The notes below the pieces were generated by a model. That model was given only the letters and a program-made list of their open reading frames with translations, was not told the origin of the DNA and did no database searches. Made by a program: the position numbers and the translations under genes. A stretch of DNA of 38,849 bases. Source: STD1-80 sp043802745. Lineage in GTDB: Bacteria; Patescibacteriota; Minisyncoccia; Minisyncoccales; CG1-02-41-26. The stretch is taken from positions 1 through 38,849 of the forward strand of contig JAZDKU010000026.1 of assembly GCA_043802745.1 (NCBI GenBank). The letters run 5' to 3'. Positions 14,191 through 22,014 of this stretch are shown here, one piece after another (position 1 is the first letter of the stretch; each line of letters begins with the position of its first letter).

Positions 14191-16698
14191 ATGGGAATTT
14201 TAAGTAAAATTTTGGGGGATCCTAATGAAAAGTTTTTGAAAAAATGCTGGGAGATTGTTGGGGAAATAAATAATCTTGAAAAAGATTTTGAAAAATTATC
14301 CGCGGAGGAATTAAAACAAAAAACTCTTTATTTAAAAGATAGATTAAAAAATAACGAAACACTGGACGATATTTTGCCCCAGGCTTTTGCTTTAACTCGC
14401 GAGGCTTCAAAAAGAGTTTTAAAACAAAGGCATTTTGATGTTCAGCTGATTGGGGCTATGGTTTTGCATCAAGGAAAAATTGCGGAAATGAAAACTGGCG
14501 AAGGAAAAACTCTAACCTCAACTTTAGCTGTTTATTTAAATGCATTGTCGGGTAGTGGGGTGCATGTGGTGACGGTGAACGACTACTTAGCCAAAAGAGA
14601 TGCAGTGTGGATGGGGCAAATTTATAATGCTTTGGGATTGTCGGTTGGGTGTATTGTGAATGAGGCGTCGTTTTTATATGACGAACAATACGAGCAAAAA
14701 ATTTCTGTAGGTGTCACCCTGAGCGAAGCGAAGGGTCTCGGCCGAGATTCTTCGCTTGGGGCTCAGAATGACAGGGGGTTGGCATCAAAGGACAAACAAA
14801 GAGACGCCACAGGCAGTTTTAAAGTAGAGCAGAGTTTTTTAAAGCCTTGTTCGAGAAAAGAGGCCTATAATGCGGATATTACTTATGGCACAAACAATGA
14901 ATTTGGCTTTGATTATTTGCGAGATAATTTAGTTTTTAATTTAGAAGAAAAATCACAGCGTGGGTTTAATTTTGCTATTGTTGATGAAATCGATTCTATT
15001 TTAATTGATGAAGCCAGAACCCCGCTTATTATTTCCCAGCCCGACTTTGAATCTTCAAGCCTTTACAAAGATTTTTCCAAAATTGTGCCAAGGCTAAAAG
15101 AACCCGAAGACTATAATTTAGATGAAAAATTAAAAACTGCTTCTTTAACCGAAGAGGGCATAAATAAAATAGAAAAGATATTGGGGGTTGGTAATATCTA
15201 TGAAAGCAAGGGCATAAAGTATTTGCATTTTTTGGAGCAATCCTTGCGCGCTATGGTTTTTTTCCAAAAAGATAAAGACTATATTGTTAAAGATGGAGAA
15301 GTTATTATTATTGATGAGTTTACGGGTAGAATGCTCCCGGGCCGGCGATATTCTGGCGGGTTGCACCAAGCCATTGAAGCCAAAGAAAAAGTAGAAGTTC
15401 AGCCAGAGTCGAAAATTTTAGCCACTATTACTTTTCAAAATTACTTTCGCTTTTATAAAAAACTTTCGGGTATGACTGGCACGGCTTTAACTTCAGCCGA
15501 AGAATTTGACAAGGTTTATAGGCTAGTGGTTATTGCCGTGCCCACAAACAAAAAAATGGTAAGGCAAGACTTAGCTGATTTAGTTTATAAAACAGAAAAA
15601 GCTAAATTTAAAGCGGTAATTGAAGAAGTAAAGACCAGACAAAATCTTGGTCAGCCAGTATTGGTGGGCACAAAATCTGTGGAAAAAAATGAGTACTTAA
15701 AACGGCTTTTAGAAAGAGAGGGGATAAGGCATGAAATTTTAAATGCTAAAAATCATCAAAGAGAAGGAGAAATTATTGCTCAAGCTGGCCGAAAAGGAGC
15801 GGTAACTGTAGCCACTAATATGGCCGGCAGGGGTGTGGATATAATGTTGGGCGGTACTCCGCTTGATGAAAAAGAGAGAGAGGGGGTAGTTAGCTTGGGT
15901 GGATTGTTTGTTTTGGGCACAGAACGGCATGAAGCCAGAAGAATTGACGACCAATTAAGAGGTAGGGCTGGGAGGCAGGGCGATCCTGGCTCTTCCCAGT
16001 TTTTTGTTTCTTTAGACGATGATTTAATGCGAATTTTTGGCGGGGATAGGTTGAAATCTGTAATGAATACCCTAAAAGTAGATGAAGACCAGCCAATTCA
16101 AGCAGGCATAATTTCCAAAGCCATTGAAAAAGCGCAAATTAGGGTGGAGGGATTTAATTTTGATTCAAGAAAGCATGTTTTAGAATATGACGATGTTATT
16201 TCAAAGCACAGAAAAGCTATTTATCAAAAAAGAGAAAATGTTTTAAAACAAAATTACGATGAATTAAAAGAAAATGTTTTTGCTATTTTAGAAAAAGAAA
16301 TTGAAAAAATAGTTAATTTATATCCAGAGGAAGAGCAAAAAGAAGCGATTGTTGAAGAAATAAAAACTATTTTCCCTATATCCGAAATAGCATCTAGGGA
16401 ATTAGATTATTTAAATAAAGAAATGCGAAAAGTTTTTGAGATAAAAGAAAATAAAGAAGGCAAAGAAAGCGTGCAAAATGTTTTAAAATTTGTTTGTTTA
16501 AAAACAATTGACTTTTTTTGGACCGAGCATTTAGTTTCTCTTGATAACTTAAAAGAAGCAGTTGGCTTGAGGGCTTACGGGGGAAGAGACCCGTTGGTTG
16601 AGTATAAATCAGAAAGCCACAAGCTTTTTGCTGACCTGCAAAACGACATCGACAGCCAAATCGCTAAAACTGTTTTCAAAGTCTCCATGAACCAGTAA
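14191..16698 (+). CDS. secA: Preprotein translocase ATPase SecA with an in-frame palindrome insertion
   Basis: Motor ATPase that drives proteins through SecYEG. Visible landmarks: N-terminal LGDPNEKFLKK, Walker A MKTGEGKT (residues 100-107), VNDYLAKRDA, TYGTNNEFGFDYLRDN, Walker B VDEIDSILIDEARTPLIIS, MTGTALT, GTKSVEKNE, NMAGRGVDIML, GTERHEARRIDDQLRGRAGRQGD split by a single residue run, and the helical scaffold to the end. The protein stops after about 835 residues with no C-terminal SEC-C zinc motif, as is common in CPR. Residues about 174-195 come from a TCATTCTGAG-family palindrome (14711-14774) placed in the variable loop before AYNADITYGTNN. A near-leaderless extended -10 promoter precedes it. 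Confidence 0.96.
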   Translation: MGILSKILGDPNEKFLKKCWEIVGEINNLEKDFEKLSAEELKQKTLYLKDRLKNNETLDDILPQAFALTREASKRVLKQRHFDVQLIGAMVLHQGKIAEMKTGEGKTLTSTLAVYLNALSGSGVHVVTVNDYLAKRDAVWMGQIYNALGLSVGCIVNEASFLYDEQYEQKISVGVTLSEAKGLGRDSSLGAQNDRGLASKDKQRDATGSFKVEQSFLKPCSRKEAYNADITYGTNNEFGFDYLRDNLVFNLEEKSQRGFNFAIVDEIDSILIDEARTPLIISQPDFESSSLYKDFSKIVPRLKEPEDYNLDEKLKTASLTEEGINKIEKILGVGNIYESKGIKYLHFLEQSLRAMVFFQKDKDYIVKDGEVIIIDEFTGRMLPGRRYSGGLHQAIEAKEKVEVQPESKILATITFQNYFRFYKKLSGMTGTALTSAEEFDKVYRLVVIAVPTNKKMVRQDLADLVYKTEKAKFKAVIEEVKTRQNLGQPVLVGTKSVEKNEYLKRLLEREGIRHEILNAKNHQREGEIIAQAGRKGAVTVATNMAGRGVDIMLGGTPLDEKEREGVVSLGGLFVLGTERHEARRIDDQLRGRAGRQGDPGSSQFFVSLDDDLMRIFGGDRLKSVMNTLKVDEDQPIQAGIISKAIEKAQIRVEGFNFDSRKHVLEYDDVISKHRKAIYQKRENVLKQNYDELKENVFAILEKEIEKIVNLYPEEEQKEAIVEEIKTIFPISEIASRELDYLNKEMRKVFEIKENKEGKESVQNVLKFVCLKTIDFFWTEHLVSLDNLKEAVGLRAYGGRDPLVEYKSESHKLFADLQNDIDSQIAKTVFKVSMNQ
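14711..14774. repeat. TCATTCTGAG-family palindromic element (copy 2), in frame within secA
   Basis: GTCACCCTGAG (from about 14713) and CTCAGAATGAC (to about 14772) are the outer arms, in the opposite orientation to copy 1. The inner GCGAAGGGTCTCGGCCGAGA is itself strongly palindromic. It is translated as a Ser/Gly/Arg-rich stretch. Confidence 0.92.
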
Positions 16699-16710
16699 AT
16701 CTATTCTCTA

Positions 16711-16747
16711 AAACAAAACAAGCCATATTTCTATGGTTTGTTTTGGT
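16711..16747. terminator. Bidirectional terminator between secA and the convergent tRNA-like gene
   Basis: CAAAACAAGCCATA (16714-16727), TTTC loop, TATGGTTTGTTTTG (16732-16745): 14 bp with one wobble. T-rich tracts on both strands let it end secA and the minus-strand RNA. Confidence 0.75.
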
Positions 16748-16748
16748 G

Positions 16749-16836
16749 TGGAGGCTGGCGGGATCGAACCGCATCCTATAAAATAGGACCAGTCGTGTAT
16801 CAGACGCTGACTAGAGGCCATCTAGTTTCAGCCTCC
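16749..16836 (-). tRNA. tRNA-like gene with 8+4 acceptor/T architecture (tRNA-Sec-like or allo-tRNA-like), apparent anticodon GAU
   Basis: On the minus strand 88 nt fold as a class II cloverleaf: 8-bp acceptor (GGAGGCTG/CAGCCTCC), 6-bp D stem (ACTAGA/TCTAGT) with a TGGCC loop holding the GG pair, 6-bp anticodon stem with one bulged A (CAGCGT/ACG-A-CTG) around CTGATAC, a 5-bp variable arm (TCCTA/TAGGA), and a 4-bp T stem (GCGG/CCGC) with loop TTCGATC. The base after the acceptor-like 5' strand is not the usual U8. Long acceptor, long D stem and missing U8 are traits of selenocysteine tRNA; 8/4 tRNAs have been described as a rare non-canonical class. The anticodon is not UCA. It has its own promoter (16953-16980) and terminator. 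It may charge Ser, decode rarely, or be regulatory; identity is unsure. Confidence 0.6.
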
Positions 16837-16946
16837 CATACCTCCGCAACTAAATTATATCATGTGAAAAACAAAAGCAACACCTCCATTACTGAAGATG
16901 TCGCTTTTGGTCCTTTTTAAGGATACGATTCGTCTGATACACGATT
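16749..16946 (-). ncRNA. Predicted primary transcript: structured 5' leader plus tRNA-like domain
   Basis: From the predicted start (about 16946) the RNA begins with TCGTGTATCAGACG, exactly complementary to CGTCTGATACACGA in the anticodon arm (16793-16806). The leader also contains a TCCTT/AAGGA hairpin and a 12-bp hairpin (AAAAGCGACATC with GGTGTTGCTTTT, two G-U pairs). The 14-bp leader/anticodon-arm helix and the cloverleaf are mutually exclusive folds. Confidence 0.5.
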
Positions 16947-16952
16947 ATTTAT

Positions 16953-16980
16953 ATTATATGAAAATTTAATCATTTGTCAA
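16953..16980 (-). promoter_or_regulatory. Consensus promoter of the tRNA-like RNA gene
   Basis: On the minus strand TTGACA (16975-16980), 16-bp spacer and TATAAT (16953-16958): both hexamers perfect. The start site would fall within a few bases of the 14-nt leader arm. Confidence 0.75.
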
Positions 16981-16986
16981 CCCAAA

Positions 16987-16995
16987 TTATCCACA
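16987..16995 (+). promoter_or_regulatory. Perfect DnaA box upstream of secD
   Basis: TTATCCACA, between the divergent tRNA-like promoter and secD; second of three intergenic plus-strand copies. Confidence 0.5.
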
Positions 16996-17055
16996 AGCTG
17001 TATAGGGCTAGGATTTGCACTTGAAATAAATAGGATTTTTTGGTAGGTTATATTT

Positions 17056-18351
17056 ATGGAAAGAAAAGTGAAGAATAATTTAATATTTGTGGGGATTTTG
17101 GCCGTGGTTGTTTTTTGTTTGGTTTTTCCCAATATTCCCAATAAAGGGCTGTCTTCTTTTACCGAAAAAAGATTGCCCAATATTCCATTTAAGCTCGGCC
17201 TTGATTTACAGGGTGGGAGCCATTTAGTTTATCAAGCAGATTTTAGCAGTAGCAGCATTGCCCAAAAAGACCAAAAAGAAGCCATGCAAGGTCTGCGGGA
17301 CGTGATTGAGCGAAGAGTTAATTTATTTGGCGTGGCCGAACCAGAGGTGGCTATTCAAGAAGCCGGTGGCAATCAGCGATTAACAGTTAACCTGTCGGGT
17401 ATTAAAGATGTGGACAAAGCTATTGAAATGATTGGCAAAACGCCATATTTAGATTTTAGGCAACAAACTCCTGACTTTAACCCAGAAAACCCTACTTTTG
17501 AGGCAACGCAACTCAATGGAAGATATTTAAAAAAAGCAGACTTGGGCTTTAACCAGCAAACAATGGCCCCAGAAATTTTATTAGAATTTAACGGGGAGGG
17601 CGCAGAATTATTTAGACAAATAACCGCTGCTAATGTTGGCAAGCGACTAGCTATTTTTATTGATAACTCTTTAATATCGGCGCCAAATGTTAACGAAGAG
17701 ATTGCTGGGGGCAAGGCGCAAATAACCGGCCAGTTTACTGTGCAAGAAGCCAGGGAAATGGTTCGTAATTTTAATTCTGGAGCCCTGCCTGTGCCCATTA
17801 ACTTGATTTCGCAAAACACGGTTGGCCCAACTTTAGGCATGGTTTCTTTGAACACTTCGCTCAAAGCCGGGCTGTTTGGATTTTTGGCAGTTTGCTTGTT
17901 TATGATAGCTTTTTATCGGTTTGGGGGATTTTTAGCTTCTCTTGCCTTGGTTATTTATAGCTTAATTTTATTATCTTTATTTAAATTAATCCCAGTGACC
18001 TTAACTTTGGCTGGGGTAGGGGCGGCTATTTTGTCGGTGGGCATGGCAGTTGATGCTAATGTTTTGATTTTTGAAAGGCAGAAAGAGGAAAGAAGAAAAG
18101 GAGAAAATTTTAAAACAGCCATGGAAAACGGGTTTAAAAGAGCTTGGCCATCAATTAGAGATAGCAATTTAACCACTTTGCTAATTGCTTTGATAATGTT
18201 TGTTTTTGGCTCAAGCTTTGTAAAAGGGTTTGCGGTGGCTTTGAGCTTGGGCGTTTTAGTGAGCATGTTTTCAGCTATCCTAACTACCAGAACACTTATG
18301 CGGATATTTGTTGGCACTAGATTAGAAAAAATAAAATGGCTTTGGAAATAA
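17056..18351 (+). CDS. secD: Protein translocase subunit SecD
   Basis: RND-superfamily membrane subunit that works with SecF in the late, proton-driven stage of secretion. The 431-residue protein has a first membrane helix (residues about 8-25), the LGLDLQGGSHLVYQ motif, P1 head region with RRVNLFGVAEPEV and the IFIDNSLISAPNV segment, then five C-terminal membrane helices including the GMAVDANVLIFERQKEE proton-path motif. It ends 4 nt before the secF start region, so both are in one operon. The 204-nt gap upstream carries a DnaA box but no convincing promoter. Confidence 0.96.
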   Translation: MERKVKNNLIFVGILAVVVFCLVFPNIPNKGLSSFTEKRLPNIPFKLGLDLQGGSHLVYQADFSSSSIAQKDQKEAMQGLRDVIERRVNLFGVAEPEVAIQEAGGNQRLTVNLSGIKDVDKAIEMIGKTPYLDFRQQTPDFNPENPTFEATQLNGRYLKKADLGFNQQTMAPEILLEFNGEGAELFRQITAANVGKRLAIFIDNSLISAPNVNEEIAGGKAQITGQFTVQEAREMVRNFNSGALPVPINLISQNTVGPTLGMVSLNTSLKAGLFGFLAVCLFMIAFYRFGGFLASLALVIYSLILLSLFKLIPVTLTLAGVGAAILSVGMAVDANVLIFERQKEERRKGENFKTAMENGFKRAWPSIRDSNLTTLLIALIMFVFGSSFVKGFAVALSLGVLVSMFSAILTTRTLMRIFVGTRLEKIKWLWK

Positions 18352-18355
18352 ACTT

Positions 18356-19252
18356 ATGAATTTTGATTTTGTTAAATACAGAAAAATATTTTATGGGTTT
18401 TCTATTGCTTTAACCGTGGTAACGGTTATCTTGGTTGCTAGTTTTGGCGTTAGATGGGGCATTGATTTTACTGGGGGAGCGGTTTTGAGCATTTCTTACA
18501 ATGGTCCCCTGCCAACAAGCCAGCAAATCAACGAGCAAATTTTGGCTTTGGGCTTGAAAGAAGCGGTTGTTCAACAACACGGGGAAAATACAATTGTTTT
18601 GAAAATGCAAAATATTACTGAAGAAGACCACCAGCAAATTATTGCTAAATTAAAAGAAATGAGCAATGTGGTAGATGGTTCGGAAAGTTTTGAGTCTATT
18701 GGCCCAGTTATTGGCAATGAATTAAGGGGAAAAATTAAGACAGTGGCAGCTTTAGCCTTGCTTTCTATTTTAATTTATATTGCTATTGCTTTTCGCAAAA
18801 TTTCTTATCCAGTTAAATCTTATATTTACGGCTTAACAGGTATTATTGCTTTATTCCATGATGTCATGATACCAATTGGAGTTTGGGCTGTTCTGGGGAG
18901 ATATTATGGTTATGAGATAACTATTCCTATTATTACAGCTTTGTTAACTGTGTTTGGCTATTCAATTAACGACACGGTGGTTGTTTTTGACCGAATTAGA
19001 GAGAATCTTTCCAAAGAAAAAAGTGCTAGCTTTAAGGAAATCATTAATAAAAGCTTAAACCAAACATTTGCTCGCTCGGTTAATACCTCAATGACCGTTT
19101 TGATTGTTTTGGTGGCTTTGTTTGTCTTTGGGGGAGCCTCGCTAAAGCCTTTTGCCCTAGCCTTAATTATCGGCATTGGCTTGGGCACATACTCGTCAAT
19201 CTTTTTGGCCTCTCTTTTGGTTTACTCTTATTATAAAATTAGAGAAAAATAG
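18356..19252 (+). CDS. secF: Protein translocase subunit SecF
   Basis: Partner of SecD; 298 residues with six membrane helices. Landmarks are GIDFTGGAVLSISY after the first helix, the periplasmic ESIGPVIGNELRGK segment, and the NDTVVVFDRIREN motif of the fourth helix. The TAG stop (19250-19252) uses the first G of the 96-nt palindromic element that follows, so the element was placed exactly at the end of the reading frame or created the present stop. Confidence 0.96.
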   Translation: MNFDFVKYRKIFYGFSIALTVVTVILVASFGVRWGIDFTGGAVLSISYNGPLPTSQQINEQILALGLKEAVVQQHGENTIVLKMQNITEEDHQQIIAKLKEMSNVVDGSESFESIGPVIGNELRGKIKTVAALALLSILIYIAIAFRKISYPVKSYIYGLTGIIALFHDVMIPIGVWAVLGRYYGYEITIPIITALLTVFGYSINDTVVVFDRIRENLSKEKSASFKEIINKSLNQTFARSVNTSMTVLIVLVALFVFGGASLKPFALALIIGIGLGTYSSIFLASLLVYSYYKIREK

Positions 19253-19344
19253 GGTCTGTCCCCAACCACGGATAGAATATTGATAACTAGATAAAGTATA
19301 ATGTTTTGTGGCTTAATATCTTCTCAGCGGTTGGGGACAGACCC
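19252..19344. repeat. 93-nt palindromic element, GGGTCTGTCCCC family (copy 3)
   Basis: Arms GGGTCTGTCCCCAACC and GGTTGGGGACAGACCC are perfectly complementary in this copy. The core TAGAATATTGATAACTAGAT is close to the copy at 24241. The first base is the last base of the secF stop codon. Confidence 0.92.
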
Positions 19345-19359
19345 TGATTTTTTATTTTA

Positions 19360-19368
19360 TGTTAAAAT
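19360..19368 (+). promoter_or_regulatory. Extended -10 promoter of the P-type ATPase gene
   Basis: TGT-TAAAAT with the -10 at 19363-19368; the ATG begins 7 nt later, so the mRNA is probably leaderless. Confidence 0.5.
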
Positions 19369-19374
19369 AAACAT

Positions 19375-21963
19375 ATGAAAAAAGAATATCAGAAAATTTT
19401 ATCGCAAGGGGGATTGAGCAGTCAGGAAGCAGATTTTCGATTGCAACAAAATGGCAAAAATGTTTTACCTTCGTCCAAGCCGGCCTCCAAGCTAAAGCTT
19501 TTTTTCAGTCAGTTCAATAGCCCGTTGATGTACATTCTTTTAACCACGGTGGCTATTTCTTTGTTTTTAAAGCATTTGTCTGATTCCATTTTTATTATTG
19601 TGGTTTTGTTTATCAACACCACCGTTGGTTTTTATCAAGAAAACAAAGCCAACAATTCTTTAGCTGTCTTAAGGAAAATGGTGAAAATTAGAGCTAAGGT
19701 TTTAAGAGATAATAATGAAAAAGAAATTGACAGTGAAGATTTGGTGGTGGGGGATATCGTGATATTAAAAATGGGAGACAAAGTTCCTTGCGACGGAGAA
19801 ATTATTGAAAGCAAAAATTTAAGAATCAACGAGTCTACTTTAACAGGGGAATCTCAAGCAGTGAAAAAAGACCCGAGCTTAAGTGTGCCCGAAAAAGCGT
19901 CTTTAGGGGAGCAAACCAACATGGTTTTTATGGGTACAATTGTTGAGCAGGGGGAGGGGAAAATAGTCGTCACTTCTACTGGGCTTGGCACAGAAATTGG
20001 CAAAATTGTTTCCTTGCTCCGCGAAACAAAAGAAAGAAAAACCCCCTTGCAAAAAAAGATTATAACCCTTTCCAAACAAACAGCTTTTTTTATTTTAGCT
20101 ATTATTTTTATTATTATTTTAATTGGCAATTTTACTGAAAAATCTTTTAACGATATCCTAATGGCTTCCTTGGCTTTGGCGGTTTCTGCTATCCCAGAGG
20201 GAATCTTGCCAGCTATTACCGTGATATTAACTTTAGGAATGCGCCGTATTTTTAAACAAAAAGGCCTGGTAAGAAAGCTGGTGGCTACAGAAACCCTAGG
20301 CAGTGTGACCGTTATTTGCACAGATAAAACCGGCACTTTAACCGAGGGGAAAATGCAGGTGAGCGATATTTTAACAAGCGCGGATAGCCCAGAATCACAT
20401 ATGTTGGTTTTAAAAATAGCTACTTTGGTTAACGAGGCTTTTGTGGAAAATCCCGACCAAGAGCTTGAAAAATGGATAGTGCGGGGTCGTCCGACCGACC
20501 AGGCCTTGCTGGTGGCGGGCATGCAGGCTGGTTTGCATAAAAAAGACTTAGAAGTTCAGTATCCTCTTGTTGATAGAATTCTTTTTGAATCAGGCGCAAA
20601 GTATGCCCTTACTTATCATAAATTAAATAGCAAGAAAAACATCTTGTATGTTTTGGGCGCTCCGGAAGTAATCCTTGAAAGGATTAAGAAGTCAAGTTCT
20701 CCTGAAATGAAAAAGATGCTCTCAAAAGTAGAGGAGTTAACAGGGAAAGGTTTGAGGGTTCTGGCTTGTGGCTACAAAGAGTACTCTCCCAGCTTAAAAT
20801 ACGATAACTTAGCAGAGCTTAGAGAAAAAATGGTTTTAGCTGGGTTTGTGGCTATTAAAGACCCCTTAAGACTTGATGCTAAAGAGTCAGTGGATATTAC
20901 CAAGAAAGCGGGCATTCGCACGGTTATTATCACGGGCGATCATAAACTAACCGCCCGAGCCATTGCTTCGGAAGTGGGGCTTATGGCTCAAGACAAAGAT
21001 ATTTTAGAGGGAGGAGAAATTGATAGTTTAAGCGATGAAGAATTAAAAGATAAAGTTAAGTTAATTTTAATTTATGCTCGGGTTTCTCCAAGTCATAAAT
21101 TACGTATTGTGAGAGCTCTTCAAGAAAATGGTGAGGTAGTGGCGATGGTCGGGGATGGGGTAAATGACGCCCCAGCCCTGAAGGCCGCTGATATTGGCAT
21201 TTCTTTGGGCTCGGGAACTGACGTGGCCAAAGAAGTGGCTGATTTGGTTTTGCTCGATAACAGCTTTAAAACCATTGTTAAGGCTATTGAGCAGGGCCGA
21301 GTTGTTTTTAGCAACATAAGAAAGGTTTTTACTTATTTAGTGGCAGATGATTTTTCTGAATTATTTTTATTTTTGGGTTGCATGATTATGGGCTTTCCCC
21401 TACCTCTTTTGCCCGCGCAAATTCTTTGGATAAATTTAGTGGAAGATGGCTTTCCAGACATTGCCTTAACGACCGAGCAAGAAACAAAAGGGATTATGGA
21501 CGAGCCCCCCCGAAGGCCGAAAGAGCCGATTTTAAACAAGCCCTTAAAAATTTGGATGCTTTCTATTTTTTTCATATCTGGCATGGCCGCTTTTCTGTCA
21601 TTTTTATTTTTTTGGCAAGCCTATGGCTATTTGGAAAAAGCTCGCACTATGACTTTTGCTTTAATGTGTTTTGACTCTTTGGTTTTTGCTTTCTCGGTCC
21701 GCTCATTTAAAAGGTCGATTTTTAGGAAAGATATTTTTTCCAACCGCTATCTAGTTTACGGAGCTTTAGCTGGGTTTGTTTTATTGCTTTTGGCGGTCTA
21801 TTTTCCGCCCCTTCAGAAGCTTTTGAACACCCAAGCCTTAGCTGGATTTGATTGGCTAGTTATCTTAGGGGTTAGCCTAATAGAGATTATTTTAATAGAG
21901 CTTGTTAAAAAACGGGTTTTTAGCTTTCTAAAAACCAAAAAATCTGCTACAATAATCTCGTAA
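19375..21963 (+). CDS. P-type cation-transporting ATPase (P2, Ca2+-ATPase-like)
   Basis: The 862-residue pump has an N-terminal cation-ATPase domain, actuator motif TGES, the M4 motif AIPEGILPAI, the phosphorylation site DKTGTLTEG (Asp317), nucleotide-binding KGLRVLACG, TGDHKLTARAIA and the hinge MVGDGVNDAPALKAADIG. The C-terminal helices carry PLPLLPAQILWINLVEDG, whose Asn and Asp match the ion ligands of calcium/manganese P2 pumps. It would export or redistribute Ca2+ or a similar cation. The start is fixed by a leaderless-type promoter immediately upstream and by the conserved LSSQEADFRLQQNGKNVL N-terminus. A terminator follows the gene. Confidence 0.93.
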   Translation: MKKEYQKILSQGGLSSQEADFRLQQNGKNVLPSSKPASKLKLFFSQFNSPLMYILLTTVAISLFLKHLSDSIFIIVVLFINTTVGFYQENKANNSLAVLRKMVKIRAKVLRDNNEKEIDSEDLVVGDIVILKMGDKVPCDGEIIESKNLRINESTLTGESQAVKKDPSLSVPEKASLGEQTNMVFMGTIVEQGEGKIVVTSTGLGTEIGKIVSLLRETKERKTPLQKKIITLSKQTAFFILAIIFIIILIGNFTEKSFNDILMASLALAVSAIPEGILPAITVILTLGMRRIFKQKGLVRKLVATETLGSVTVICTDKTGTLTEGKMQVSDILTSADSPESHMLVLKIATLVNEAFVENPDQELEKWIVRGRPTDQALLVAGMQAGLHKKDLEVQYPLVDRILFESGAKYALTYHKLNSKKNILYVLGAPEVILERIKKSSSPEMKKMLSKVEELTGKGLRVLACGYKEYSPSLKYDNLAELREKMVLAGFVAIKDPLRLDAKESVDITKKAGIRTVIITGDHKLTARAIASEVGLMAQDKDILEGGEIDSLSDEELKDKVKLILIYARVSPSHKLRIVRALQENGEVVAMVGDGVNDAPALKAADIGISLGSGTDVAKEVADLVLLDNSFKTIVKAIEQGRVVFSNIRKVFTYLVADDFSELFLFLGCMIMGFPLPLLPAQILWINLVEDGFPDIALTTEQETKGIMDEPPRRPKEPILNKPLKIWMLSIFFISGMAAFLSFLFFWQAYGYLEKARTMTFALMCFDSLVFAFSVRSFKRSIFRKDIFSNRYLVYGALAGFVLLLLAVYFPPLQKLLNTQALAGFDWLVILGVSLIEIILIELVKKRVFSFLKTKKSATIIS

Positions 21964-21968
21964 ACATA

Positions 21969-21994
21969 ATAAGCGCCAAAAAAGCGCTTTTTAT
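21969..21994 (+). terminator. Intrinsic terminator after the P-type ATPase gene
   Basis: AAGCGC, loop, GCGCTT followed by TTTTATTATATTTTC. Confidence 0.75.
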
Positions 21995-22014
21995 TATATT
22001 TTCTTTCTTTGCCT

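Noticed and set aside
16738..16920. 60-codon plus-strand ORF
   Set aside because: It runs antisense through the tRNA-like gene and terminator and has no protein-family features.
16749..16946. tmRNA (ssrA) interpretation of the minus-strand RNA gene
   Set aside because: The acceptor and T arm look tmRNA-like, but the RNA is too short, the order of complementary segments is wrong for one-piece or permuted tmRNA, and no tag peptide ORF is visible.
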